Shown: positions 1 through 7,829 of the stretch, piece after piece | Position numbering within the stretch: the first letter of the stretch is position 1 | Layout: the number at the start of each line of letters is the position of its first letter | Assembly (NCBI RefSeq): GCF_011492945.1 | Contig: NZ_CP045119.1 | Location: forward strand, 310,001 to 374,000 | From: Rubrobacter tropicus | Lineage (GTDB): Bacteria; Actinomycetota; Rubrobacteria; Rubrobacterales; Rubrobacteraceae | Direction of reading: 5' to 3' | Length of the DNA stretch: 64,000 bases | Position numbers and translations under genes: made by a program | Notes under the pieces: model-generated | What the model was told of the DNA's origin: nothing | Databases searched by the model: none | The model's input: the letters and a program-made list of their open reading frames with translations, nothing else

Positions 1-284
1 AGCGGCATTACCAGCGTGATCAGGGCGTTTGTCAGGCGGCGGGCGTCCTCCTCGCCGTGGCCCGTGATGCGGTCGACCAGGACCGGGATGAAGATCGAGT
101 ACAGGATGCCGCCCAGAAAGAGCTCGTAGATCAGGCTCGGCAGGAGCACCGCGAGGGCGTAGGCGTCCGCCACCACGGCCGTGCCAAGAACCGCGCCCTG
201 CGCCGCGATGCGCACGTACCCCGTAGCCCGCGAGAGCACGGTCGCCGCGGAGATCGAGAGCATCGACCGCAGAACGCCGGTCAT
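1..284 (-). CDS. murJ: MurJ/MviN-type lipid II flippase, N-terminal part (runs off left edge)
   Basis: Reading the minus strand from the ATG at 284, the first ~94 residues begin MTGVLRSMLSISAATVLSR and continue with a G-Y-V-R-I-A-A-Q-G-A-V-L-G-T segment and a hydrophobic stretch ending near Y-S-I-F-I-P-V-L-V. This is the N-terminal signature of the MOP-superfamily flippase MurJ, which moves lipid-linked peptidoglycan precursor across the membrane. The rest of the gene lies outside the window. It is followed on its upstream side by a palindromic repeat block. Family assignment is from recognised N-terminal motifs only; a polysaccharide flippase of the same superfamily is the alternative. Confidence 0.8.
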   Translation of the reverse strand, partial: MTGVLRSMLSISAATVLSRATGYVRIAAQGAVLGTAVVADAYALAVLLPSLIYELFLGGILYSIFIPVLVDRITGHGEEDARRLTNALITLVMP

Positions 285-288
285 GGGA

Positions 289-548
289 GCACGCTGGCTT
301 CGCTAGCTTTCAGCGCGCTCCGCCCCAGGGGCTTCGCTCTCAGCACGCTTCGGCCTGCTTTGCGGCCCTCGCTCTCAGCCCGTCAGCTTCCTGCCGCGCA
401 GGGGCCGAGCGGGCAGCGTCATTCGCGACGATTCTGTTGACGGGTGGCGTGGCGAGTCCGGACGACTGGCTGACAAGCTGAGAGCGAGGGCCGAAGGTCC
501 GAAGCGTGCCGAAAGCGGAGGCGCAGCCGGAGCGTGCCGGCAAGCTCT
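289..548. repeat. MITE-like palindromic intergenic element, copy 1
   Basis: The gap between murJ and the binding-protein gene is filled by an imperfect palindrome. Arms at about 343-379 and 477-509 are reverse complements with a few mismatches; each has GCACGCTTCGG at its outer end and GCTCTCAGC at its inner end. They flank a ~95-bp core that recurs near 45.0 kb in the same orientation and near 56.85 kb inverted. No transposase is present. Open frames inside it are by-products of the repeat. Confidence 0.7.
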
Positions 549-1376
549 CTACGGTATCTCTTCCGGGGCGCGGCCGATCCACTTCTTGTAGATCTCCTCG
601 TAGGTGCCGTCTTCTTTTATCTCGGCCAGGGCCTGGTTGACGGGTTCGACGAGGGGGCTCTCTTTCGGCAGGGCTATGCCGTACTGTTCGCCCGTCGGGA
701 TGGTCTCCACGAGCTCAAGCTCTCCGTTGGACTCGTCGACCTTCTCCTGGGCGGCCGGCAGGTCGTAGATGACGCCGTCGATGACCTCGTTCTCGAGCGC
801 GGCGAAGGCGTCCTCGATGGTGTCGAAGGTGCGGACCTCTTCGACGTCGCCGGCGTTCAGGAGTTCCCCTGCTTCCGCCTGCCCCATCGTACCGGGCTGA
901 ACCCCCAGAACCTCTTCTTCCAGGTCGCCCGTGGACTCTATCCCGGAGCCTGCCCGGACCACCAGCGCCTCCTGCACGTTGTAGTAGGGATCGGAGAAGT
1001 CAACCTGCTGGCGGCGGGTCTCGGTTATGGTCATCCCGGAGATCACCGCGTCGAACAACTCCGAGCTGAGGCCCCGCAAGAGGCTGTCGAACTGGACGTC
1101 CCTGTACTGGACCTCGAGGTCCATCCGGTCGGCTATCTCGTTCATCAGGTCTATGTCGAAGCCCTTGGGCCCCGTGCGCGGGGCGAACTCGAAGGGCGGG
1201 TAGGCGACGTTCGAGGCGACGACTATCTTTCCGTCGGCAAGCGCCGGGCTGGTGGTCTCCTCCTGCCGCACGACGTCGGCCGGGGAAGACGCGTCGTCCC
1301 CGGCGCTGCATCCGGCCGCAAACGAGGCGCCCAGGACGAGCATCGCCGCGAAGAGCCTCACCAACCACCCTGTCAC
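549..1376 (-). CDS. Polar amino acid ABC transporter, lipoprotein substrate-binding protein (copy A)
   Basis: A 275-residue family 3 extracellular solute-binding protein. It has a short hydrophobic signal with a lipobox-like A-A-G-C at residues 20-23, so it is probably lipid-anchored outside the cell. The mature part shows the family pattern (V-A-S-N-V-A-Y-P-P-F-E-F, G-F-D-I-D-L-M-N-E-I, and the T-I-T-E-T-R-R element). The GTG start at 1376 follows a GGGAGGAAAG stretch. Its last 18 residues (YEEIYKKWIGRAPEEIP) nearly match the C-terminus of the other binding protein at 2250-3050, so the two are paralogues in one operon around a single permease. Ligand is unknown; polar or basic amino acids are typical. 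Confidence 0.88.
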   Translation of the reverse strand: MTGWLVRLFAAMLVLGASFAAGCSAGDDASSPADVVRQEETTSPALADGKIVVASNVAYPPFEFAPRTGPKGFDIDLMNEIADRMDLEVQYRDVQFDSLLRGLSSELFDAVISGMTITETRRQQVDFSDPYYNVQEALVVRAGSGIESTGDLEEEVLGVQPGTMGQAEAGELLNAGDVEEVRTFDTIEDAFAALENEVIDGVIYDLPAAQEKVDESNGELELVETIPTGEQYGIALPKESPLVEPVNQALAEIKEDGTYEEIYKKWIGRAPEEIP

Positions 1377-1508
1377 CCTGAGCTTTCCTCCCGCGTCTGC
1401 GACCCGGGGGTTCCTCCCGTCGTGCGGGCGGGCCGGGTGTGGCGTCTCCTGGACGCAATACTATTCATCAGGACCCACGAGGTCAAGATACTCGACGGGC
1501 GCCCTCCG

Positions 1509-2231
1509 CTACGCCACGCGGCGGTTCAGGCGCCGCTCGAGGCCGTTCGCCAGGTAGATCAGGGGCAGGCAAATAGCCAGATAGAAGAGCGCCGCCGCCA
1601 CCAGCGGCGTTGCGTTGGCCGTCGCCGACTGGAGCACCCGCGCCGAGCGCAGCAGCTCTTCGAGCCCTATTACCGAGACTATGGAAGTGTCCTTTATGAG
1701 CATCACGAACTCGTTGGTCAGGGGAGGAATGACGCGGCGGAAAGCCTGCGGGACGATGATGTGGCGCATGGTCTGGGCGTAGGTCAGGCCCGAGGCCCGG
1801 CCTGCCTCCATCTGTCCCTTATCTATGCTCTGGATGCCGGAGCGGAATATCTCCGCGACGTATGCCGCGCTGTTGAGGGTGAGCGCCACGAGGCCGGCGA
1901 AGAACAGGCTCTCGATGCGGATGCCGATGTTGGGCGTGGCGAAGTAGATGAAGATAATCTGGACCAACAGCGGCGTCCCCCGGAAGACGTCTATGTAGAC
2001 CTGGGCCGGGGCCGACAGAAGCTTCGAGCGGCCAATCTTCATCAGCGCGAGCACGAGGCCGAGGACTATCCCCAGAAGCTCCGCGCAGAGCGCGAGCACG
2101 ATGGTCACGAAGAAAGCCTGCAGCAGGGTGTCGAAGTTGTCGAAGATCACCCCGAAGTCCAGGTACTGCTCCTGGACGTTCGAGGGGCTGAAGCGGCTCG
2201 GGTCGAACTCCACGGGCCACTCGAAAGGCAC
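1509..2231 (-). CDS. Polar amino acid ABC transporter permease
   Basis: A 240-residue HisM/GlnP-type inner-membrane subunit with about five hydrophobic segments. It carries the cytoplasmic EAA loop (A-S-G-L-T-Y-A-Q-T-M-R-H-I-I-V-P-Q-A-F-R) that contacts the ATPase. The GTG start at 2231 has AGGAGGT six bases upstream. It sits between two binding-protein genes on the same strand. No ATPase adjoins it; the likely partner is the GlnQ-type protein at 8678-9409. Since only one permease is encoded, it probably forms a homodimer. Confidence 0.92.
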   Translation of the reverse strand: MPFEWPVEFDPSRFSPSNVQEQYLDFGVIFDNFDTLLQAFFVTIVLALCAELLGIVLGLVLALMKIGRSKLLSAPAQVYIDVFRGTPLLVQIIFIYFATPNIGIRIESLFFAGLVALTLNSAAYVAEIFRSGIQSIDKGQMEAGRASGLTYAQTMRHIIVPQAFRRVIPPLTNEFVMLIKDTSIVSVIGLEELLRSARVLQSATANATPLVAAALFYLAICLPLIYLANGLERRLNRRVA

Positions 2232-2249
2232 CGCGCTACCTCCTAAGCT

Positions 2250-3050
2250 CTACTCGGGGATCTCTTTGGGGGCGCGGCCGATCCACTTCTTGTAGATCTC
2301 CTCGTAGGTGCCGTCGTCCTTGATCTCTTGGAGCGCCTCGTTGACGTCCTGGCGCAGGTCGGAATCCTTGGGGAAGGCTATGCCGTACTGCTCGCCGGTC
2401 GGGATGACCTGCACGATCTCGAGGGCCCCGTCCGAGCCGTTGACCTCGTCCTGGGAGACGGGTAGGTCGTTGATGATGGCGTCTATCTGCCCGTTGTTGA
2501 GCGCGGCGAAGGCGTCCTCGATGGTGTCGAAGGTGCGGACCTCGCCGGTAATGTCGCCCCGGTCCTTGAACTCGTTCGCCTTGATCTCGCCGGTCGTCCC
2601 GATCTGGACGCCGACGGTGGCGTCCCCGATCTCGTCCACGGACCCTATGTCGGAATCGCTGGGCACGAGCAGGGACTGGTCGGCGTTGAAGTACGGGTCG
2701 GAGAAGTCTATGCGCTCCGCCCGCTCGGGCGTGATGGTCATGGCGGAGATCGCCATATCGTACTGGTTGTTGCGCAAACCGTTTATGATGCCGTCGAAGG
2801 TGACGTTCTGGTACTCGGGCGTGAAGCCGGCCCGCTTACCGATCTCGTCCAGCAGGTCTATGTCGAAGCCCACCGGCTCGCCATCCTTCTCGGACTCGAA
2901 CGGCGGGTAGGCGATGTCCGACGCGACCGTGACGTCCTCGCCCCCGCCCTGGCTACCGCCGCCGCCACCGCCGCAGGCGGCAACAGCCAGGGACAACACC
3001 GCAGCTAGAACGAAAAGAGGGAGGACCCTCCCGAATAAACTCTTCACCAT
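2250..3050 (-). CDS. Polar amino acid ABC transporter, lipoprotein substrate-binding protein (copy B)
   Basis: A 266-residue family 3 solute-binding protein. I take the ATG at 3050 as start because a GGAGAAGGG element precedes it and the product then opens with a normal lipoprotein signal ending A-V-A-A-C at residue 26, followed by a glycine-rich linker. An in-frame ATG at 3116 gives an unlikely hydrophilic extension. The ligand domain keeps the family motifs (Y-P-P-F-E, G-F-D-I-D-L-L-D-E-I, F-D-T-I-E-D-A-F-A-A-L). First gene of a binding protein - permease - binding protein operon driven by the promoter at 3134-3162. Confidence 0.9.
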   Translation of the reverse strand: MVKSLFGRVLPLFVLAAVLSLAVAACGGGGGGSQGGGEDVTVASDIAYPPFESEKDGEPVGFDIDLLDEIGKRAGFTPEYQNVTFDGIINGLRNNQYDMAISAMTITPERAERIDFSDPYFNADQSLLVPSDSDIGSVDEIGDATVGVQIGTTGEIKANEFKDRGDITGEVRTFDTIEDAFAALNNGQIDAIINDLPVSQDEVNGSDGALEIVQVIPTGEQYGIAFPKDSDLRQDVNEALQEIKDDGTYEEIYKKWIGRAPKEIPE

Positions 3051-3133
3051 AGAAACGCCCTTCTCCGTATCCGGCGGGACCCCCGAATGGCGTGGTCCCG
3101 AAAACCGACCGTTCATCGAACCGATATGAAGCC

Positions 3134-3162
3134 AATATAGTTTCGCGGCGTTCCCTGGTCAA
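3134..3162 (-). promoter_or_regulatory. Sigma-A-type promoter of the amino acid ABC operon
   Basis: On the minus strand TTGACC (3162-3157) is followed by a 17-base spacer and TATATT (3139-3134). This is a near-consensus housekeeping promoter about 85 bases upstream of the binding-protein ATG. Confidence 0.75.
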
Positions 3163-3178
3163 GCGCGGGGCGGTTACG

Positions 3179-3208
3179 TTGGCCGGCGAAGGGCGAGCGT
3201 GCTACGGT
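3179..3208 (+). promoter_or_regulatory. Probable promoter of the M20 peptidase gene
   Basis: TTGGCC (3179-3184), an 18-base spacer and TACGGT (3203-3208) lie 33 bases before the peptidase ATG, back to back with the ABC operon promoter. Confidence 0.45.
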
Positions 3209-3241
3209 GCCGGGGGCCGATCCGATCCCTGGGGGTACCCG

Positions 3242-4531
3242 ATGGATAACCTGGACCCGAAACTCATAGACGCCGTGAACCGGGAAGTCGAGGCCCGCCG
3301 CGACGACGCCGTGCGCCTCCTGCAGGAACTGGTCCGCGTCCCATCGACGACGGGCGAGGAGGGGGCCGTCCAGGAGAAGGTGGAGCACGCCTTCCGCGGG
3401 CGCGGCCTGGAGGTGGACGTGTGGGAGGCGAGGCCCGAAGAGGTCGAACCCTACCGCGACCACGTCGGGGAGCAGGAATGTTACGAAGGCCGCCAGAACG
3501 TGGCCGGGGTGCGCCGCGGGCGGGGAGGAGGCCGGTCCCTGCTGCTGAACGCCCACATGGATACGGTGGTGCCCGGGGACCCGGAAGCCTGGGGTCACGA
3601 CCCGCTCGGCGGCGAGCTCGTCGGCGACAGGATCTACGGCCGGGGCTCCTGCGACATGAAGGGCGGCCTCGTCACCCACCTGGCCGCGCTCGACGCCCTG
3701 GAGGCCGCGGGCGTCGAGCTGATGGGCGACGTCACGGTGGCGGCGACGGTGGGGGAGGAGAACGGGGGGCTCGGCGCCCTCTCCGCCGTGCTCCGGGGCT
3801 ACCGGGCCGACGCCGCCCTGATAACCGAGCCCACCCGGTTGCGGCTCGTGCCCGCCCAGGGGGGCTCTCTGGTCTTCCGCCTCACCGTCCCCGGCCGTTC
3901 GGCCCACGCCGCCGTCCGCGACGAGGGAGTCTCCGCGCTCGAAAAATTCGTGCCGCTCTTCGAGGCCTTGAGGGGGCTGGAGCGGGAGCGGAACTCGTCG
4001 CTTTCCCACCCGCTCTACGACCACCTGGAGAACAAGGCGCCCATAAACATAGGCGTCGTGCGGGCGGGAAACTGGGCCTCGACCGTGCCGGAGGGGCTCG
4101 TGGCGGAGGGGAGGGCCGGCCTGATCCCCGGCGAAGAGGTCGAGACGTTCAAGGAGCAAGTTCTCGAACTCCTCTCCGACGTCGCCAACAGGGACCCGTG
4201 GCTGCGCGAGCATCCCCCCGTTCTCGAGTGGTTCGGCGGCCAATTCGCGCCCTCCGAGGTGCCGCAGGACGCGCCCATCTGCGAGGCCGTGAAGCGGGCT
4301 CACGTCCTTGCGGCCGGGGAAGATCCCACCGTGGAGGGCGTATCGTACGGGGCGGATATGCGGCTCTTCATCCGGTTCGGGGGGACGCCGTGCGTGATGT
4401 ACGGCGCGGGCGACGTGCGGGACGCCCACGCGCCGGACGAGCACATAAGCGTCCCCGACCTCGTTACCGCGACGAAGACGGTGGCGTTGTTGATCTCCGA
4501 CTGGTGCGGCGTCGCCCGGCGGGCTATTTGA
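3242..4531 (+). CDS. M20 family metallopeptidase/deacylase (ArgE/DapE type)
   Basis: A 429-residue zinc amidohydrolase of the M20 family, which removes acyl groups from amino acid derivatives or cleaves small peptides in the cytosol. Metal ligands are visible in N-A-H-M-D-T-V (103-109), G-R-G-S-C-D-M-K-G-G (133-142) and the E-E pair at 172-173. The dimerisation lid follows (G-R-S-A-H-A-A), and the last metal His lies in D-A-H-A-P-D-E-H near the C-terminus. The ATG at 3242 is chosen because family homology begins there; the frame is open further upstream but encodes no recognisable sequence. Acetylornithine deacetylase, succinyl-DAP desuccinylase and peptidase cannot be told apart from sequence alone. 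Confidence 0.88.
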   Translation: MDNLDPKLIDAVNREVEARRDDAVRLLQELVRVPSTTGEEGAVQEKVEHAFRGRGLEVDVWEARPEEVEPYRDHVGEQECYEGRQNVAGVRRGRGGGRSLLLNAHMDTVVPGDPEAWGHDPLGGELVGDRIYGRGSCDMKGGLVTHLAALDALEAAGVELMGDVTVAATVGEENGGLGALSAVLRGYRADAALITEPTRLRLVPAQGGSLVFRLTVPGRSAHAAVRDEGVSALEKFVPLFEALRGLERERNSSLSHPLYDHLENKAPINIGVVRAGNWASTVPEGLVAEGRAGLIPGEEVETFKEQVLELLSDVANRDPWLREHPPVLEWFGGQFAPSEVPQDAPICEAVKRAHVLAAGEDPTVEGVSYGADMRLFIRFGGTPCVMYGAGDVRDAHAPDEHISVPDLVTATKTVALLISDWCGVARRAI

Positions 4532-4556
4532 CCGGGGCGCGGCCGGTCCATACAAT
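4528..4556 (+). promoter_or_regulatory. Strong sigma-A promoter of the APC permease-uspA operon
   Basis: TTGACC (4528-4533), exactly 17 bases, then TACAAT (4551-4556). The -35 box overlaps the TGA stop of the M20 gene, so the promoter is embedded at that gene's end. The spacer contains a GACCGG/CCGGTC inverted repeat that might also act as a weak hairpin. Confidence 0.75.
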
Positions 4557-4610
4557 TCACATCCTGTAGCCTTTGCTGCAAATTATCGACAACAAGAGAG
4601 GGGAACGCTT

Positions 4611-6041
4611 TTGGAGACGCCGGGCGCGCAACCCACCGTTGCCCCGAGTGCCGTGGAGCAACAGGAGGAGTTGGTACGCGCGATCAGCGCGCCGCTGCTC
4701 TTTTTTTACGTTCTCGGGGACGTGCTCGGGAGTGGCATCTACGCCCTGATCGGGGTGATGGCCGCCAACGTCGGCGGCGCGTTCTGGACCTCGTTCGTCG
4801 TCGGTGTGGCCGCCGCGATGCTCACGGGCTTCGCCTACGCCGAGTTGATCACCAAGTACCCCCACGCGGCGGGGGCGGCCATGTACACCGGCCGGGCTTT
4901 CAACAACCGCTTTTTTACCTTCCTGGTGGCGTTCTGCACGGTGGCCGCGAGCCTGGCCGCCACGGGCGCTTTGGCGCTGGCGTTCAGCGGGTACTTTCTG
5001 GAGCTTCTGGTGTCGCTGTTGAGCGTGCCGCTGCTTCTGGCGGCCCTCGTCTTCGTCGTGTTGCTTGCCTTCATCAATTTCCGCGGCATCTCGGAGTCCG
5101 TAAAACTGAACCTCGCCATGAGCGTCACCGAGATCGCGGGTCTAGCGCTGGTGCTCGGGGTCGGGATCGTCGTGTTTTTGACCGGCGGCGCGGACCTGGG
5201 GAGGCCCTTCGAGTTCAACGAGGGGGGCAACCCCGCGATACTGGCGCTGGCGGGCGCCACGCTCGCATTCTTCGCGATGACCGGCTTCGAGAACGCGGCG
5301 AACGTGGCCGAGGAGGTCCAGAACCCGAGCAGGGTCTACCCGCGCGCGCTCTTGGGCGGCATGGCGTCGGCGGGGATTATTTACCTGGTCATCGCGTTTA
5401 TCGCCTCGATGGTGGTCTCCACCGGCCAGCTCGCCGGCTCGGAGGTTGCGCTGCTGGAGGTGGTGCGGCAGGGCTTCCCGGCCTTCCCGGGCTGGCTGTT
5501 CGCGATCATCGCGTGCATCGCGATAACGAACACCTGCCTCGTCGCCCTGATAACGAACTCGAGGATCATGTACGGCATGGCGCGCGAGGGCGTGGTCCCG
5601 CGCATCTTCGCCCGCACCCACCTGTCGCGGCGCACGCCCTGGGTCGCCATCGTCTTCACCACGATCATCGCGCTGGTCCTGATCGTCGGCGTCGGGGAGG
5701 AGGGCGTCAACACGCTGGCGAGCGCCACCGTGGCGTTTCTCCTGGCGGTCTTCGCGCTGGTGTGCCTGTGCGCGCTGGTCCTGCGCCGCGACCGCGTCCC
5801 CCAGGAGCACTACACGGCGCCGACGGCGATACTCGCCCTCGGGGTGGCGGTGAACGTGGCCCTCTTGCTCTACGTCCTGATAACCGACATTCAGGGCCTC
5901 GCCTCGGGCGACACCGGCCTCAGGGAGAGCGTGGTCGTGGTGTGTTTGGTGATGCTGCTGATAGGGGTCGGGCTCTACTTCGTGAACAACCTGGCAAAAC
6001 GCAGGCTTGATTCGTCACGCAACCGCGGAGGAGGAGCATGA
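4611..6041 (+). CDS. APC-superfamily amino acid permease
   Basis: A 476-residue integral membrane protein with about 12 hydrophobic segments. It starts at TTG 4611 behind GAGAGGGGAACGC. The G-S-G-I-Y-A-L-I-G motif in the first helix is the APC/AAT substrate-binding loop, and the A-Y-A-E-L-I-T-K-Y-P-H-A-A-G-A-A segment after helix 2 is also typical. It most likely imports or exchanges an amino acid. Its stop overlaps the ATG of the uspA-type gene (ATGA), so the two are co-translated. Substrate is not predictable. Confidence 0.88.
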   Translation: METPGAQPTVAPSAVEQQEELVRAISAPLLFFYVLGDVLGSGIYALIGVMAANVGGAFWTSFVVGVAAAMLTGFAYAELITKYPHAAGAAMYTGRAFNNRFFTFLVAFCTVAASLAATGALALAFSGYFLELLVSLLSVPLLLAALVFVVLLAFINFRGISESVKLNLAMSVTEIAGLALVLGVGIVVFLTGGADLGRPFEFNEGGNPAILALAGATLAFFAMTGFENAANVAEEVQNPSRVYPRALLGGMASAGIIYLVIAFIASMVVSTGQLAGSEVALLEVVRQGFPAFPGWLFAIIACIAITNTCLVALITNSRIMYGMAREGVVPRIFARTHLSRRTPWVAIVFTTIIALVLIVGVGEEGVNTLASATVAFLLAVFALVCLCALVLRRDRVPQEHYTAPTAILALGVAVNVALLLYVLITDIQGLASGDTGLRESVVVVCLVMLLIGVGLYFVNNLAKRRLDSSRNRGGGA

Positions 6042-6493
6042 CCCACGCACTCGTCGCCACCGACGGCTCGGAGCAGTCGCTCAAAGCGGCCAGGTACCTG
6101 CGGGACCTCCTCGACCCTGCCTCGGTGGAGAAGATCACCATAATAGCGGTGGTCCGTCCCCTTGCCGCCGTCCCCTTCGCCAGCGACTTCGGGGAGGAGG
6201 AGCACGCCGCCCAGCAGGCCCAGGTAGACCCGACGGGATACTCGTTCCAGCGGGCGGCCAGGGAGGCCGTCGACCGGGTGGCCCTGGAGTTGCGGGACAT
6301 GACCCCGAACGTGGAGACGACCGTCCGCGCCGGCATGCCGGCGGACCAGATCGTGCGCGCCGCGGACGAGCTCGAAGCCGACCTCATAGTCATAGGTGGC
6401 CGCGGCAAGGGCGCGATGGAGGCAATAGTCCTCGGCAGCGTCGCCTACCGCGTCCTCCACCACGCCCCCTGCCCCGTGCTCGTCATGCGTTGA
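6038..6493 (+). CDS. Universal stress protein, UspA family
   Basis: A 151-residue single Usp domain. The nucleotide-binding signature G-G-R-G-K-G-A-M-E-A-I-V-L-G-S lies near residues 126-140, followed by the closing P-C-P-V-L-V-M-R strand, so this is the ATP-binding class. It overlaps the permease gene by four bases and has its own GGAGGAG site. Pairing of a transporter with a cytosolic Usp protein is common and suggests regulation of the permease by stress or energy state, but that role is inferred. Confidence 0.9.
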   Translation: MTHALVATDGSEQSLKAARYLRDLLDPASVEKITIIAVVRPLAAVPFASDFGEEEHAAQQAQVDPTGYSFQRAAREAVDRVALELRDMTPNVETTVRAGMPADQIVRAADELEADLIVIGGRGKGAMEAIVLGSVAYRVLHHAPCPVLVMR

Positions 6494-6523
6494 GCACGCC
6501 GCCCTTCGGGCAGCTAGTCAGCA

Positions 6524-6663
6524 CGCTACGCCCTACGGGCTCCGCTCTCAGCACGCATCGGCCTGCTCCGCAGGCCTCGCTCTCAGCCTGTCAGCCAAAA
6601 AGCTGAAGTGCTGACCGGCTGAAGTGCTGACAAGCTGACAAGCGGAGCCCGTAGGGCGTAGCG
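6524..6663. terminator. Long palindrome between convergent uspA and hisC (two-way terminator / repeat)
   Basis: Positions 6524-6546 and 6641-6663 are perfect 23-base reverse complements. The interior carries smaller GCTCTCAGC / GCTGACAAGC-type inverted segments of the same repeat family as copy 1. A second 9-bp hairpin (6660-6680) spans the hisC stop codon. It lies exactly between two convergent genes. Confidence 0.7.
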
Positions 6664-6667
6664 CTGG

Positions 6668-7726
6668 CTACGCCAGCGCTCCGAGCAGCCGGTCGTTCTC
6701 CTCGGGACCCCCGATCGTGACCCTGCTCCACCCGACCGGATAACCCAGGGCCTCGCCCTCCCGCACGAGCACGCCGGTCTTCTCGAAGAGCTGAGGCTTC
6801 GCGCCGACCATGACGAAGTTGGTGTGGGACGGGACGTACTCCAGGCCAGCCGTCTCGAACGCGTCCTGCACCCGCTCCCGCTCGCGTTTCATCTGCCGCG
6901 AGCGTTCCGCTATGGCCCCCGGCTGGCCGAGGGAGGCCGTCGCCGCCGCCTGCCCCGCCTGGTTCACGGAGAAGGGAACGTGTACCCGCCAGACGAGGTC
7001 GGCTAGCCGCTCCGGGGCGAGAGCATAGCCGACCCTGAAACCGGCGAGGCCGTGGACCTTGGAGAAAGTGCGGGTCGAGACGACGTTGTCGGACTCCAGC
7101 ACCAGGTCGTGGGAGCCCGAGTACAGCGGGTCGTCAACGAACTCGTAGTAGGCCTCGTCCAGGATCAGGAGCACGTCTTCCGGCAACGCATCCGCGAAGC
7201 GGCGCACCTCGGACAGGGGAAGGTACGTCCCGCTCGGGTTGTTCGGGTTGCACAGGATCACGGCCCGCGTCTCCCGCGTGACGGCGGCGAGCATCGCGTC
7301 GAGGTCGGCCCTGTGATGGTCGTCCAGGGGCACCTTCTTCGCGTCTAGCCCGACCACGCGGGCTGATGAGACGTAGAAAGGGAACGAGGGCCAGGGGATG
7401 ACGACCTCGCCTGGCCTGTCCAGGATCTGCATGAGGTCCACGAGCGTCTCGCTGGAGCCGTTGCCCACGACGATGTTTCCGACGGAGATACCAGGGTGGG
7501 CATGGGCTATGGCCTCGCGCAGGGGCGTCGCGTCGCGGTCGGGGTAGCGCCCGGCGCGGGAGAGGGTCTCGATTATCGCGGCGCGGGCCTCCGGCAGGGG
7601 GCCGAAGGAGAGCTCGTTCATCGTCAGCTTCACGTACTCCTCGGAGCCGTAGTCTACCGAGATCTCCTCCCGCAGCCGCGGCGGGTTGTACGGGCCAATA
7701 CCCTCGAGAACCGACCTCGTCTTCAA
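6668..7726 (-). CDS. hisC: Histidinol-phosphate aminotransferase-type PLP enzyme
   Basis: A 352-residue fold-type I aminotransferase of the HisC family, converting imidazole acetol phosphate to histidinol phosphate in histidine synthesis, or acting on aromatic amino acids. Visible features: the N-terminal K-L-T-M-N-E-L-S-F-G-P (Asn-Glu where N-E-N-P is usual), G-N-G-S-S-E, C-N-P-N-N-P-S-G-T, D-E-A-Y-Y-E-F, and the PLP lysine K223 in T-F-S-K-V-H-G-L-A-G-F-R-V-G-Y. The TTG at 7726 is chosen because GGATCGGAG precedes it and homology begins a few residues later; the frame runs upstream to 8017 but the extra N-terminus is nonsense and overlaps a divergent gene. Confidence 0.85.
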   Translation of the reverse strand: MKTRSVLEGIGPYNPPRLREEISVDYGSEEYVKLTMNELSFGPLPEARAAIIETLSRAGRYPDRDATPLREAIAHAHPGISVGNIVVGNGSSETLVDLMQILDRPGEVVIPWPSFPFYVSSARVVGLDAKKVPLDDHHRADLDAMLAAVTRETRAVILCNPNNPSGTYLPLSEVRRFADALPEDVLLILDEAYYEFVDDPLYSGSHDLVLESDNVVSTRTFSKVHGLAGFRVGYALAPERLADLVWRVHVPFSVNQAGQAAATASLGQPGAIAERSRQMKRERERVQDAFETAGLEYVPSHTNFVMVGAKPQLFEKTGVLVREGEALGYPVGWSRVTIGGPEENDRLLGALA

Positions 7727-7764
7727 GTTGACTCCGATCCCTGGCGTACTTCGAATGCCAGGCA

Positions 7765-7793
7765 AAGATAGCCTCCCGCAACCCAAACCGCAA
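7765..7793 (-). promoter_or_regulatory. Promoter of hisC
   Basis: Minus-strand TTGCGG (7793-7788), 17-base spacer, TATCTT (7770-7765), about 40 bases before the proposed TTG start. It also supports that start over the longer frame. Confidence 0.55.
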
Positions 7794-7813
7794 CGCCGGG
7801 CGTCGTTCCGAAT

Positions 7814-7819
7814 TACACT
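7814..7819 (+). promoter_or_regulatory. -10 box of the ankyrin lipoprotein gene (nearly leaderless)
   Basis: TACACT ends 10 bases before the ATG at 7830 and there is no Shine-Dalgarno sequence, so the transcript would start at or just before the start codon. A clear -35 box is not seen. Confidence 0.35.
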
Positions 7820-7829
7820 GTCCCGCAAG

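Noticed and set aside
340-582. 80-codon minus frame between murJ and the binding-protein gene
   Set aside because: It lies inside the palindromic repeat and its sequence follows the repeat, not a protein family.
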